The notes beneath the pieces are model-generated. The model worked only from the letters and a program-made list of their open reading frames with translations, was not told the origin of the DNA and did no database searches. From NCBI GenBank assembly GCA_013151365.1, contig JAADIK010000020.1:1-28720 (forward strand): a DNA stretch of 28,720 bases, given 5' to 3'. The DNA is from Deltaproteobacteria bacterium. GTDB lineage: Bacteria > Desulfobacterota > Desulfobulbia > Desulfobulbales > Desulfobulbaceae. Of this stretch, positions 15,912 to 23,908 are shown one piece after another. A program made the position numbers and the translations under genes. The first letter of the stretch is position 1, and every line of letters starts with the position of its first letter.

Positions 15912-16169
15912 ATGGCAGTACGAATTCGTTTAACCCGGTTGGGTAGAAAAAAACAGGCATTTTACCGTATTGTTGTCGCCAGCAGCGATGCAAAGCGAGA
16001 TGGTAAGTTTCTCGATATTATCGGCACCTACGATCCTATGAAGGATCCGGCCGCAATCCAGATCGACACGGAGAAGCTGGGGGCCTGGCTTGGTAAGGGA
16101 GCAGAGCCCACCGTTACCGTCCGGAGCCTGATCAAGCAACACGGAGCCGCCTCGACCGAGACCGCCTGA
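15912..16169 (+). CDS. rpsP: 30S ribosomal protein S16
   Basis: A small-subunit assembly protein, 85 residues, normal size. The N-terminus MAVRIRLTRLGRKKQAFYRI and the following VVASSDAKRDGKFLDIIGTY are the S16 signature. A strong Shine-Dalgarno (CCAGGAGG) precedes ATG 15912. Its TGA overlaps the next ATG by one base (TGATG), giving coupling to the KH protein. Confidence 0.97.
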   Translation: MAVRIRLTRLGRKKQAFYRIVVASSDAKRDGKFLDIIGTYDPMKDPAAIQIDTEKLGAWLGKGAEPTVTVRSLIKQHGAASTETA

Positions 16170-16399
16170 TGAAAGAATTGATCGGCTATATCGCCGGCCG
16201 TCTGGTTGATCATCCCGATGCCGTTGAAGTGACGGAAAGGGAAGAGGACGACACTATTATCATTGAGTTGCGCGTGGCCAAGGAAGATCTCGGCAAGGTG
16301 ATCGGCAAACGGGGAAGAACGGCCAAGGCCATGCGGTCCGTCCTGTCCGCCGCCGCCGGGAAGCTGGACAAGCGCTCCCGGCTCGAGATTCTCGAGTAA
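16169..16399 (+). CDS. khpA: KH-domain RNA-binding protein (KhpA/YlqC family)
   Basis: A 76-residue single KH-domain protein. The RNA-binding GxxG loop is in VIGKRGRTAKAMRSVL. The frame begins MKELIGYIAGRLVDHPDAVE, as in the family. It is always found between rpsP and rimM in many bacteria, as here, and shares a TGATG overlap with rpsP. The cytoplasmic RNA-binding role (ribosome or RNA metabolism) comes from the family. Confidence 0.92.
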   Translation: MKELIGYIAGRLVDHPDAVEVTEREEDDTIIIELRVAKEDLGKVIGKRGRTAKAMRSVLSAAAGKLDKRSRLEILE

Positions 16400-16401
16400 C
16401 A

Positions 16402-16941
16402 ATGACCGCCGCCGGTACGGATACCGGATATGTCCTGGTTGGCAAGGTGGCTAAGCCCCACGGAATAAGGGGCGAGATCAAGGTTTATCCGTATTCCGGT
16501 CAGCAGGACAATTTTCTCGGCTATAAAAAAATATTTCTTGCCGCCGGTGAAGATGAGGCGCGGATACCTTATGGCGTCGAGTCGAGCCGGGTCCAGGGGA
16601 AACTGGCCCTGCTGAAATTAAGCGGAGTCACCACCCGGAGCGCCGCGGAGCTTCTGGTCGGCAGTGCGGTCTGGCTGTTGCGCCGGGACCTGCCGGGGCT
16701 GAAAAAAGGCGAATACTACTGGAGCGATCTTGTCGGCAAACGCGCGGTGACCGATGAGGGCAGGGAACTGGGACGGGTAAAGAGCGTCATGGCAACCGCC
16801 GCCCATGATATCCTGACCGTGACGGATCACGGCCACGAGTACCTGATTCCGCTCGCCGGCGAAATTCTGGTCCGCCTTGATGAAAACGAGGTGGTACTGA
16901 ACCTGCCGCCGGGGCTGCTTGAGATCAATAAGGGCCTGTAA
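16402..16941 (+). CDS. rimM: Ribosome maturation factor RimM
   Basis: A 30S assembly factor that binds S19 and aids 16S 3' domain maturation. 179 residues: the N-terminal RimM domain (VLVGKVAKPHGIRGEIKVYP) and the C-terminal PRC-barrel (YYWSDLVGKRAV...GRVKSVMATAAHDILTV...LIPL). It starts 2 bp after khpA. Its last two sense codons and stop (GGC CTG TAA) are the first bases of the palindromic element 16933-17106, so the element defines the C-terminus. Family members usually end near this length, so little seems lost. Confidence 0.96.
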   Translation: MTAAGTDTGYVLVGKVAKPHGIRGEIKVYPYSGQQDNFLGYKKIFLAAGEDEARIPYGVESSRVQGKLALLKLSGVTTRSAAELLVGSAVWLLRRDLPGLKKGEYYWSDLVGKRAVTDEGRELGRVKSVMATAAHDILTVTDHGHEYLIPLAGEILVRLDENEVVLNLPPGLLEINKGL

Positions 16942-17106
16942 GAAAATAACATGGGCAAGATTGCGCTCATATTTGGGTCAGATTTGGTTACGGTAATTGA
17001 GTAAAACCGCAGGCGTAGGGCTACGTCGAGGATTTTGCGATTGCACCGTAGCCAAAGATGGCCTGAAGATGAGATGCAAGATGTTCTTGTTATTTTCTTA
17101 CAGGCC
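16933..17106. mobile_element. 174-bp palindromic MITE-like element between rimM and trmD
   Basis: The first 19 bases (GGCCTGTAAGAAAATAACA, 16933-16951) are the exact reverse complement of the last 19 (17088-17106). The two 87-nt halves align end to end without a gap, with 57 of 87 positions complementary by my count plus about 8 G-T pairs. They meet at CGTAG-GG-CTACG (17014-17025), the exact midpoint. There is no coding capacity. This is the architecture of a non-autonomous miniature inverted-repeat element, or of a long intercistronic RNA hairpin. I see no clear target-site duplication beyond a shared TAAG near both ends. Confidence 0.7.
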
Positions 17107-17124
17107 TTAAGTCCTGACAAGGCC

Positions 17125-17889
17125 ATGCTGTTTGACATTTTGACTATTTTTCCCGGGATGTTCGCCTCTCCCCTGCGGGAAGGGATCATCAGAAGGGCGA
17201 TTGAGCAGGGTCGAATCATTGTCAATCTGCATAATATCCGTGACTTTGCCACGGATAAGCACAAGATGACCGATGATCGTCCATTCGGCGGCGGTGAAGG
17301 CATGGTCATGAAGCCCGAACCCCTGGTTGCCGCCCTTGGCTCGATACGGAAGCAAGGCGAACCGGGCCGGGTTATCCTGCTCTCGCCGCGGGGCAAGACG
17401 TACAGCCAGCGGACGGCCGAGCGGCTGGCCGGGTATGAGCGCCTGCTTCTTGTTTGCGGCCGCTACGAGGGGGTCGATGAGCGGGTCCGTCGCTGCTGCG
17501 TTGACGAGGAAATTTCCCTCGGCGATTATATCCTCACCGGCGGGGAAATCGGGGCCATGGTCATTGTCGATTCCGTGACCCGGTTGTTGCCCGGGGTACT
17601 CGGTTGCGGGGATTCGGCCCGGAACGACACCTTCAGCCGGGGGATGCTGAAGCATCCGCAATACACGAGGCCGCGGGTCTTTGCCGGGATGGAGATCCCG
17701 GAGGTCCTGCTTTCCGGGGATCATGCGGAAATTGAAAAATACCGGTTTCTGGAGTCGGTGCGCGAGACCTTGAAACGACGTCCGGAACTGCTGGCCCGGG
17801 TGAGCTTCACCGCCAGTGAACGGAAGCTCCTTGAAAAATCCGGGTTGCTGACACAGGTTGCCGAGGCGCTTAATGTCCATGGCGGCTGA
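17125..17889 (+). CDS. trmD: tRNA (guanine-N1)-methyltransferase TrmD
   Basis: A SPOUT methyltransferase that makes m1G37 in tRNAs (including tRNA-Pro) to prevent +1 frameshifting. 254 residues from ATG 17125. It has MLFDILTIFPGMF, FGGGEGMVMKPEPL, LLVCGRYEGVDERV, and the SAM-binding trefoil knot EEISLGDYILTGGE. An in-frame upstream extension to 17035 is open but lies entirely in the palindromic element and adds non-family residues, so ATG 17125 is preferred despite a poor Shine-Dalgarno (AAGG two bases upstream). The stop overlaps the next gene by 17 nt. Confidence 0.95.
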   Translation: MLFDILTIFPGMFASPLREGIIRRAIEQGRIIVNLHNIRDFATDKHKMTDDRPFGGGEGMVMKPEPLVAALGSIRKQGEPGRVILLSPRGKTYSQRTAERLAGYERLLLVCGRYEGVDERVRRCCVDEEISLGDYILTGGEIGAMVIVDSVTRLLPGVLGCGDSARNDTFSRGMLKHPQYTRPRVFAGMEIPEVLLSGDHAEIEKYRFLESVRETLKRRPELLARVSFTASERKLLEKSGLLTQVAEALNVHGG

Positions 17890-18475
17890 CAGGGCGGTCA
17901 GGCTGGACGTGGCGCTCATTCATTACCCGGTGGTGAATCGCTCCGGCGAGATCATCGGCTCGGCGGTCACCAATCTTGATCTGCATGACATCGCCCGGGC
18001 CGGATGTACCTATGGCGTCGATACCTATTGGGTCGTTACGCCCTATGCCCGGCAGCGGGAACTGGCCGAAAAGATTGTGCGGCACTGGACCGAGGGGTAT
18101 GGCGGTTCGGTCAACCCGGACCGCAAACAGGCCCTGTCCCTTATCCGGGTCTGTGCGGACCTGGACGAGGTCCTGGTCGCAACCGCCCGCAAGTGGGGCC
18201 GGAAGCCGCTGGTCCTGGCTACCTGCGCCCGGAGGCAACGGAACACGCTGTCGTATTCCGCGGTCCGGCAACAGGTGCGCCAAGGCGAACCTCTGCTTCT
18301 GCTGTTCGGTACGGCCTGGGGCCTTGCTCCGGCAGCCCTGGCGGCGGTTGCGGCAACCTTGCCGCCCCTGAGGGGACCCGGCGAATTTAATCATCTTTCG
18401 GTGCGGTCCGCGGTATCTATTATTCTGGATCGCTTGCTGGCCATCCCGGAAGAACAGGCGGAATCGCGGCCGTAA
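17873..18475 (+). CDS. SPOUT-type RNA methyltransferase (Methyltrn_RNA_4-like)
   Basis: A 200-residue cytoplasmic protein of the TrmD-associated RNA methyltransferase family (Methyltrn_RNA_4). Recognisable segments: VALIHYPVVNRSGEIIGSAV, TNLDLHDIARAGCTYGVDTY, YGGSVNPDRKQAL, LLLLFGTAWGL, and the C-terminal FNHLSVRSAVSIILDRL. The GTAWGL and N-H-L-S-VRSA segments fit the SAM-binding knot of SPOUT enzymes. The RNA target is not known to me. ATG 17873 has CGAGG at a 6-nt spacing; ATG 17879 is the alternative. The open frame extends to TTG 17858. It overlaps trmD by 17 nt, giving two SPOUT enzymes made from one coupled message. Confidence 0.85.
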   Translation: MSMAADRAVRLDVALIHYPVVNRSGEIIGSAVTNLDLHDIARAGCTYGVDTYWVVTPYARQRELAEKIVRHWTEGYGGSVNPDRKQALSLIRVCADLDEVLVATARKWGRKPLVLATCARRQRNTLSYSAVRQQVRQGEPLLLLFGTAWGLAPAALAAVAATLPPLRGPGEFNHLSVRSAVSIILDRLLAIPEEQAESRP

Positions 18476-18585
18476 GGTCAACGATATTTTTTATTTATAT
18501 TTTTTAATTTTTTTTGTAGAAACAATACGTAAGAGTTCACCAGGGGCTGTAATCCCGGAGAAAATTCTTGCAACGATACGATCGG

Positions 18586-18640
18586 GCATAGAATCTATGC
18601 TTGCGGATGGTGTGGAGGCATCCTTCGGGAAACACCCGTA
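18586..18640 (+). promoter_or_regulatory. Hairpin-rich rplS leader
   Basis: GCATAG-AAT-CTATGC (18586-18600) is a perfect hairpin, followed by further short pairings such as CGGG-AAACA-CCCG near 18627-18640, within the 177-bp gap before rplS. The start of the gap is very AT-rich (18484-18520) and could carry a promoter. A ribosomal-protein leader is possible, but I recognise no known L19 leader. Confidence 0.3.
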
Positions 18641-18652
18641 AAACAGGAAATT

Positions 18653-19006
18653 ATGGCTATGAATATTATTGATATGATCGACCGGGAGCAGATGCGCTTT
18701 GATCACCCGGATTTTCGCGCCGGCGACACGGTTAACGTCCATATCCGGATCATCGAGGGTAACAAGGAACGTGTTCAGAATTACCAGGGCGTGGTGCTGA
18801 AAGTCAAGCGCGGCAAGATGAACGCGACCTTTACCGTGCGGAAGATTTCTCACGGCATCGGCGTGGAAAAGACCTTTGCCCTGCATTCGCCCCGGGTTGA
18901 AAAGATCGAGGTGATCAGTCTGGGCAAGGTTCGCCGTTCCCGTCTCTTTTATCTGCGTGAACGACGTGGCAAGAAGGCGCGTATCAAGGAGCGCCGTACT
19001 CTATAA
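18653..19006 (+). CDS. rplS: 50S ribosomal protein L19
   Basis: A large-subunit protein at the 30S-50S interface. 117 residues. Signature segments: FRAGDTVNVHIRIIEGNKER, VQNYQGVVLKVKRGKMNATF, TVRKISHGIGVEKTF, and the basic end KVRRSRLFYLRERRGKKARI. AGGA lies 5 nt before ATG 18653. It completes the rpsP-rimM-trmD-rplS order typical of bacteria, with one extra SPOUT gene inserted before it. Confidence 0.97.
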   Translation: MAMNIIDMIDREQMRFDHPDFRAGDTVNVHIRIIEGNKERVQNYQGVVLKVKRGKMNATFTVRKISHGIGVEKTFALHSPRVEKIEVISLGKVRRSRLFYLRERRGKKARIKERRTL

Positions 19007-19062
19007 CCGTTTTTTTTTGCCTGTATTTTCAGATCGAAATCGAGGCGCAAGGTATCTTTTCT

Positions 19063-19773
19063 ATGGATAAGAAACGTTGGGCCTCTTTTTTGTCGGTCCG
19101 CAAAGATGATGGCGATACCCTTTATTACGAACGCCTCCTGATCGGCAACGGCTACCCGTGCGTGGCCGGACTTGATGAGGCCGGCCGGGGGCCGCTGGCC
19201 GGACCGGTGGTGGCCGGCTGCGTCGTCCTGCCCCCTGATTGTGATTATCAGAGTTTCGAGGACTCGAAAAAGCTGTCTCCCGCACGACGTCAGACTCTTT
19301 TCGAGACTCTGCATTCCTGCGGCGCCCGGATCGGCGTTGCCGTTGTCACGGCGGCGGAAATCGACCGGATCAACATCCTGCAGGCCTCTTTGCAGGCCAT
19401 GATCAGGGCGGTTTCCGACATGGCCGATCAGTCGGCGGCGGGCCTGCCTGATTTCCTGCTCGTGGACGGCCGGTTCAAGGCCCCCATCGATCTGCCCCAG
19501 CAGGCCCTGGTCAAGGGCGAATCCAAAAGCGCGTCTATCGCCGCTGCTTCCATTATCGCCAAGGTGACCCGCGACCGGTTGATGGTTGAATATCACGAAC
19601 GCTATCCCGAGTATAACTTTGCCCGCCACAAGGGGTATGCCACGGCCGAGCATCGCCGGGCCGTCGAGCGCTATGGCCCTTGTCCCCTGCATCGCCGGAC
19701 CTTTCGGGGCGTCCGCGAGTTTTTGCCTGATCGGCATGAGCTGACTCCCCCGCAACAACTGGAGCTATGGTGA
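19063..19773 (+). CDS. rnhB: Ribonuclease HII
   Basis: Cleaves RNA in RNA-DNA hybrids and at single misincorporated ribonucleotides. 236 residues. The catalytic motif GLDEAGRGPLAGP (Asp38-Glu39) is followed by DSKKLSPARR, LLVDGRF (third acid), KGESKSASIAAASIIAKVTRD (fourth acid) and HKGYAT. The first 33 residues precede the RNase H fold as a short extension. It lies 56 bp after rplS in the conserved rplS-rnhB-yraN order. Confidence 0.96.
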   Translation: MDKKRWASFLSVRKDDGDTLYYERLLIGNGYPCVAGLDEAGRGPLAGPVVAGCVVLPPDCDYQSFEDSKKLSPARRQTLFETLHSCGARIGVAVVTAAEIDRINILQASLQAMIRAVSDMADQSAAGLPDFLLVDGRFKAPIDLPQQALVKGESKSASIAAASIIAKVTRDRLMVEYHERYPEYNFARHKGYATAEHRRAVERYGPCPLHRRTFRGVREFLPDRHELTPPQQLELW

Positions 19774-19824
19774 GTGCCGCTCGTCACGCCGGGCGGCCCG
19801 ACCGCCACCCTCAACACACCCTGA

Positions 19825-19860
19825 GTATCTCCCGAGGTTGTCGCCCTTGGTGGACTGTTA
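19825..19860 (+). repeat. Interspersed 36-bp imperfect repeat, copy B
   Basis: The core CCCGAGGTTGTCGCCCTTGG matches 6821-6856 at 31 of 36 positions, in the same orientation. It lies about 13 kb from copy A, and both are in intergenic DNA. Confidence 0.6.
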
Positions 19861-19963
19861 GGGCCTTACTCCTGAATTTCTGTCATAAAAACAAAGAAAT
19901 TGATCATATTTTTTTATTTATGTAAACCAGTAGGTTGTTTAGGCTGTAGTCTATTAGCCCTAC

Positions 19964-19999
19964 CCTAACAGCCTAACAGCCTAACAGCCTAACAGCCTA
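19964..19999 (+). repeat. Tandem octamer repeat (CCTAACAG)
   Basis: Four perfect copies of CCTAACAG (19964-19995) plus the partial unit CCTA. The upstream TAGGCTGT (19940-19947) is complementary to ACAGCCTA in the array and could fold back on it. It is intergenic, and copy number may vary by slippage. Confidence 0.85.
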
Positions 20000-20071
20000 T
20001 GACCAGTTACGCTGGAAGTTGATTTGAGTTGTGACCATCGCCCGCCTTGGATTCTTTGAAAGGGGTTCTCA

Positions 20072-20476
20072 TTGTCTTTCTTTCCTGGTAAATTGCAAAA
20101 AGAGAAAAAGGGGGCGACAGGCCCCACTGGCCGGGCGGGCGAGGATGCGGCAACGGCCTTTCTCCGGGACCGGGGCTACCGGATTATTGCCAGGAATTAC
20201 CGCCGCCGTTTCGGCGAGATCGATATCATCGCCGAGGATGGCGCGGTACTGGTATTCGTCGAGGTAAAGACCAGGAAGAGTGCCCGCTTCGGCAACCCTT
20301 TCGAGGCCGTGGACAGACGGAAACAACGGCAGATATCGCGCGTGGCGCTTGATTACATCACCCGCCATAAAGAGGAAAACCGGCCGGCCCGTTTTGACGT
20401 GGTGGCGGTTGAACTGCAAAAAGGTGTTCCGCCCCGGCTTGAGATTATCAAGGACGCCTTTGAATTTTGTGGTTGA
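20072..20476 (+). CDS. yraN: YraN/UPF0102-family nuclease-like protein
   Basis: A 134-residue protein of the UPF0102 family, predicted restriction-endonuclease-like fold. Signature: GRAGEDAATAFLRDRGYRII, ARNYRRRFGEIDIIAED (the GEIDII acidic motif), VFVEVKTRKSARFGNPFEAV (the EVKTR motif) and RRKQRQISRVALDYI. The start is TTG 20072, with AAAGGGG about 6 nt upstream; no ATG is available at the right place. It follows rnhB, as in many proteobacteria. Biochemical role uncertain. Confidence 0.9.
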   Translation: MSFFPGKLQKEKKGATGPTGRAGEDAATAFLRDRGYRIIARNYRRRFGEIDIIAEDGAVLVFVEVKTRKSARFGNPFEAVDRRKQRQISRVALDYITRHKEENRPARFDVVAVELQKGVPPRLEIIKDAFEFCG

Positions 20477-20533
20477 GATGATTGTCCTGGTGGACAGATG
20501 AAGATTGCAGGTGGAGCTGACCGGTAATATGAC

Positions 20534-21525
20534 ATGACGCCGTTGATAGGTATAACCATGGGCTGTCCCGTCGGGATAGGCCCGGAGATTATTCTCAGGT
20601 TTTTTGCCGCGCACCCCGCGGGCGGCGATTTCCTGCCGGTGGTGCTCGGTGATCCGGGCGTGCTGGTCCATACGGCGGCGGCGCTCGGTTTGCCGGCCCC
20701 GGTCGTTTCCTGGCGCCCCGGTGACGAGATAAAGGCCGGGACGATTCCGGTCCGGGTGCGGTCTTCCCTGGCGCCAGACCGGCTGCGCTGGGGGCGGCCG
20801 GACGAGGACACCGCCAGGGCCATGGCCGGGTATATTGAAGATGCCGTCAGGCTGATTCAGGACAAGGCGTTGTCCGGCATGGTGACCTGCCCCATCAGCA
20901 AGGCGGCGTTACGGCTTGCCGGATATTCGTACCCCGGACACACGGAGATGCTGGCCAGCCTGACCGGGGCCGATCACTACCTGATGATGATGGCAGGCGA
21001 CCGTCTCCGGGTGACCCTGGTTACCATCCATGAACCGCTTAGTCGGGTGCCCGCCCTGGTGACCCGCGAATCGGTGATGGAATGTATCCGGATCACCGCC
21101 CGGGCCCTGCGGGAAGATTTTGCCATCGCCAGCCCCGGAATCGCGGTGGCGGGACTCAATCCGCACAGCGGTGAGCAGGGGATGTTCGGCGACGAGGAAC
21201 TTGAAATCATTGCCCCGGCCATCGAGGCCTGCGGCGATGAGGCTGTCGTCAGCGGGCCCTGGCCGCCGGACACGGTTTTCCACCGGGCGGCGGCAGGGGA
21301 GTTTGACGCGGTGGTCGCCATGTATCACGACCAGGGATTGATTCCCTTTAAAATGGTGCACTTCGCCGACGGGGTCAATGTCACCCTCGGATCGTCCGGA
21401 CTTCCGTGGATCACGGTACGGCCTATGATATCGCCGGGCAGGGCCGGGCCGACTGCTCCAGCCTGCAGGCGGCCTGGGGACTGGCCGCCCGTATTGTTGC
21501 CAACCGGATGAACAGGGTGTATTGA
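20534..21525 (+). pseudogene. pdxA: 4-hydroxythreonine-4-phosphate dehydrogenase, frameshifted near the 3' end
   Basis: PdxA oxidises 4-phosphohydroxy-L-threonine in pyridoxal phosphate synthesis. The first 285 or so residues are normal: MTPLIGITMGCPVGIGPEII, the metal-binding HTE in GYSYPGHTEML, LNPHSGEQGMFGDEE, and MYHDQGLIPFK. After GVNVTLG (21390) the frame goes wrong and ends at 21511 with a non-family tail. In another frame the expected tail IVRTSVDHGTAYDIAG continues from 21391 and ends at TGA 21523-21525, which overlaps the tmk ATG (TGATG). Family members read GLPIVRTS, so about 7 nt (the end of Gly plus Leu-Pro) are missing at 21390/21391. Either a real inactivating deletion or a sequencing/assembly error. 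Confidence 0.85.
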
Positions 21526-22157
21526 TGTACGGTGCGAACCGGGGAATTCTCATCGCCTTTGAGGGGATTGACGGCACGGGAAAGTCCACCCAGCTCCGGC
21601 TGCTTGCCGATTATCTGCGCGATCGGGGCTGCACGGTGATTGAAACCCGTGAGCCGACTGACGGCCCCTATGGCAGGAAAATCAGGAAGCTGTATGTGGA
21701 CCGCGGCCAATGCAGCCCGGAGGAAGAACTGGAACTGTTTGTCCAAGATCGCCGGCAGCATGTTCGGGAGGTCATCGAACCCGGTCTCGCGGCCGGCCAT
21801 ATCGTGCTGACCGATCGCTACTACTTCTCTACCGCGGCCTACCAGGGGGCGGCCGGCCTGGACCCGGACGAGGTGCTGGCCAGGAACAGTTTCGCGCCAA
21901 GACCGGATATGGTCATTCTCCTGACCATGGAGCCGGAAGTCAGCCTGGCCCGTATCCGGGATCTGCGCGGCGAGAAATTGAACGAATTTGAACAGGAAGA
22001 ACAGCTTTGCCGGGTGGCTGCGCTTTTTGAGTCATTCCGGGACCCGTGTATCAAGAGAATCGACGCAACGCCCGTGCTGGCGCATGTCCGGGAAAAAATA
22101 CGAACAGCAGTGGATGACCTGCTGCGGGAAAAAGCATATCGATGCGTATCTCCATGA
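21525..22157 (+). CDS. tmk: Thymidylate kinase
   Basis: Phosphorylates dTMP to dTDP. 210 residues. The P-loop is FEGIDGTGKSTQ (about 12-23), then REPTDGPYGRKIR, the DRY-type motif VLTDRYYFSTAAYQG (substrate site), and a LID-like RIRDLRGEKLNEFEQEE. ATG 21525 overlaps the TGA of the intact pdxA frame by one base, indicating that the ancestral genes were translationally coupled; an in-frame TTG at 21522 is less likely. The 3' end overlaps the TPR lipoprotein gene by 16 nt. Confidence 0.95.
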   Translation: MYGANRGILIAFEGIDGTGKSTQLRLLADYLRDRGCTVIETREPTDGPYGRKIRKLYVDRGQCSPEEELELFVQDRRQHVREVIEPGLAAGHIVLTDRYYFSTAAYQGAAGLDPDEVLARNSFAPRPDMVILLTMEPEVSLARIRDLRGEKLNEFEQEEQLCRVAALFESFRDPCIKRIDATPVLAHVREKIRTAVDDLLREKAYRCVSP

Positions 22158-23908
22158 AACGGTTTCACCCCTTATTGATCGTGCCGCTGTTGATCGGCCT
22201 CCTGCTCGCGGCAGGGTGTCAGCCGTCCACTTCTTTGCTTAAGCCTAAACCGGACGCTGCTCAAATCTCGGCCGCCGCCGGTCCGGCGGAAAGTGTCGAT
22301 TACAGCTGTTCCTATTTTTATTTTCTCTGGGGCCGGCACGCCGAACTTGCCTCTAATCCTCAAGAGGCCCTGGAGGCCTATGAGAAGGCCCTGATCTGCG
22401 ATCCGCAGGCGGATTATATAGCCCGCAAGATACCGGTTCTCCTCCTGCGCATGGGGAGAGGCAAGGAAGCGGTGGTCTGGCTGAAACGCTATCTTGACGA
22501 CAATCCCCGGGAGGCGGGCAGCAGGATGCTGCTGGCCAAAATCCTGATCCGGCGCGGCCGGTACGACGAAGCGGCCGAACAGTACCGGCTCGTGCATAAA
22601 CAGCATCCCAAACAAGACGCGGCCCTGCTGCTGCTCAGCGAACTGTACCGGAATATCAACAAACCGGTTGCGGCCCGCAAGGCCCTGCAGGAGATCCTGG
22701 CCGTCAACAGCCGGTCGTATCCCGCCCGTGTCCTGCTGGCGCGTCTTTACCTGAGCCTCAAACAGTACGACGACGCCCTGGCCGAGTATGACAAGGCCCT
22801 GAAAATCAACTGGTCCGAAGACCTGCTCCTGGAGATCAGCAAGGTCTATCTGTTGGAGAAACACTACGGGGCCGCGATTGCGACGTACCGGAAAATCATT
22901 GAAAAAGACCCGAAAAACGAGAAAGCGCATATCGCTCTGGTCAATGTCTACCTGTTGCAGCGCAAGGACCAGGCCGCCCTGGCCGAGTTGAACCGGCTCA
23001 AGGCCATCACCCTGCATCCGGAGCAGGTTGATTTGACCATTGCCCGGCTTTATGCCCGGCTCAAGGAGTATGACAAGTCTATCCGGATTCTGCGGGATTC
23101 CCTGCGGCGCAACAATATACCCGGGGCCAGGTATCTGCTGGCCATTCTGTATTTTCAGACCAAGCGCTATGACCAGGCCCTGGTCGAGCTGAAACTGATC
23201 GGCAGGGACTCGGCCGAGTATAAGAACGCCGTGTTCCTGCAGGTGCGCATTCTTCGTGAACAGAAGAAGCCGGACCGGGCCCTGGAAGTGCTTGAACAGG
23301 CCATCAGCCGGGATGGCGGCAAGGGACGCAGCCCGGATATGTTCGTGCTGCTGGCGCGGCTGTATCAGGAGCAGGGCAGGAAGGATCTGGGCCGGCAGGC
23401 CTTTGACCGCGGCCTGGCCCTTTATCCGGATGACGACAAGCTGCTGTACGCGTACGGCCTCTTTCTGGATACCATCGGCGAACCGGACAAGGCCCTGTCG
23501 GTCATGCAGCGGGTCATCAAGAGGCAGCCCCGGCAGGCCGAGGCCCTGAACTATGTCGGGTACTCCTGGGCCGACAAGCGTATTCATCTTGATCAGGCAT
23601 TGGGCTATATCAAGCGGGCAGTGGACCTGAGACCTGAAAACGGCTATATCCGGGACAGCCTGGGCTGGGTCTATTACCGGCTGGGCAGAAACAAGGAGGC
23701 CCTGGAGGCCCTCGAACTGGCCGTCAAACTCCTGCCGAATGATGCGACAATTTATACCCACCTGGGCGATGTCCTGCTGGAGCTTGGCCGGACCAAGGAT
23801 GCCCTGGCAGCGTATCGTAAGGCAATCAGCCTGCTGAAGAAAGGTGACAAGCGGCGGAAGTCGTTGCAGAAAAAGGTGAATCTCCTGGAGAAGCAGGAGC
23901 ACCCGTGA
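22142..23908 (+). CDS. TPR-repeat lipoprotein
   Basis: 588 residues. The N-terminus is a lipoprotein signal (KRFHPLLIVPLLIGLLLAAGC) with lipobox LAAGC, so it should be acylated and cleaved by LspA. No Asp follows the Cys directly (CQPS), which would favour the outer membrane by the E. coli rule. The rest is a near-continuous array of tetratricopeptide repeats, roughly ten or more, from about residue 60 to 580. Examples are NPQEALEAYEKALICDPQAD, YDDALAEYDKALKINW and LGDVLLELGRTKDALAAYRK. A scaffold role in envelope assembly or secretion is inferred. ATG 22142 overlaps tmk by 16 nt; ATG 22154 is an alternative. It overlaps the next lipoprotein by 4 nt. Confidence 0.88.
   Translation: MRISMKRFHPLLIVPLLIGLLLAAGCQPSTSLLKPKPDAAQISAAAGPAESVDYSCSYFYFLWGRHAELASNPQEALEAYEKALICDPQADYIARKIPVLLLRMGRGKEAVVWLKRYLDDNPREAGSRMLLAKILIRRGRYDEAAEQYRLVHKQHPKQDAALLLLSELYRNINKPVAARKALQEILAVNSRSYPARVLLARLYLSLKQYDDALAEYDKALKINWSEDLLLEISKVYLLEKHYGAAIATYRKIIEKDPKNEKAHIALVNVYLLQRKDQAALAELNRLKAITLHPEQVDLTIARLYARLKEYDKSIRILRDSLRRNNIPGARYLLAILYFQTKRYDQALVELKLIGRDSAEYKNAVFLQVRILREQKKPDRALEVLEQAISRDGGKGRSPDMFVLLARLYQEQGRKDLGRQAFDRGLALYPDDDKLLYAYGLFLDTIGEPDKALSVMQRVIKRQPRQAEALNYVGYSWADKRIHLDQALGYIKRAVDLRPENGYIRDSLGWVYYRLGRNKEALEALELAVKLLPNDATIYTHLGDVLLELGRTKDALAAYRKAISLLKKGDKRRKSLQKKVNLLEKQEHP

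Larger units (their letters stand above)
19774..20071. other. Repeat-containing intergenic region between rnhB and yraN
   Basis: This 298-bp gap interrupts the normally tight rnhB-yraN pair. It holds copy B of the 36-bp repeat, an AT-rich stretch (19890-19925) and the CCTAACAG tandem array. I see no gene in it. Confidence 0.6.

Noticed and set aside
17035..17124. Upstream extension of trmD
   Set aside because: Open but mostly within the palindromic element; the TrmD family begins at MLFDILTIFPGMF.
19964..19999. CCTAACAG repeats as a CRISPR array
   Set aside because: Units are 8 bp with no spacers and no cas genes nearby.
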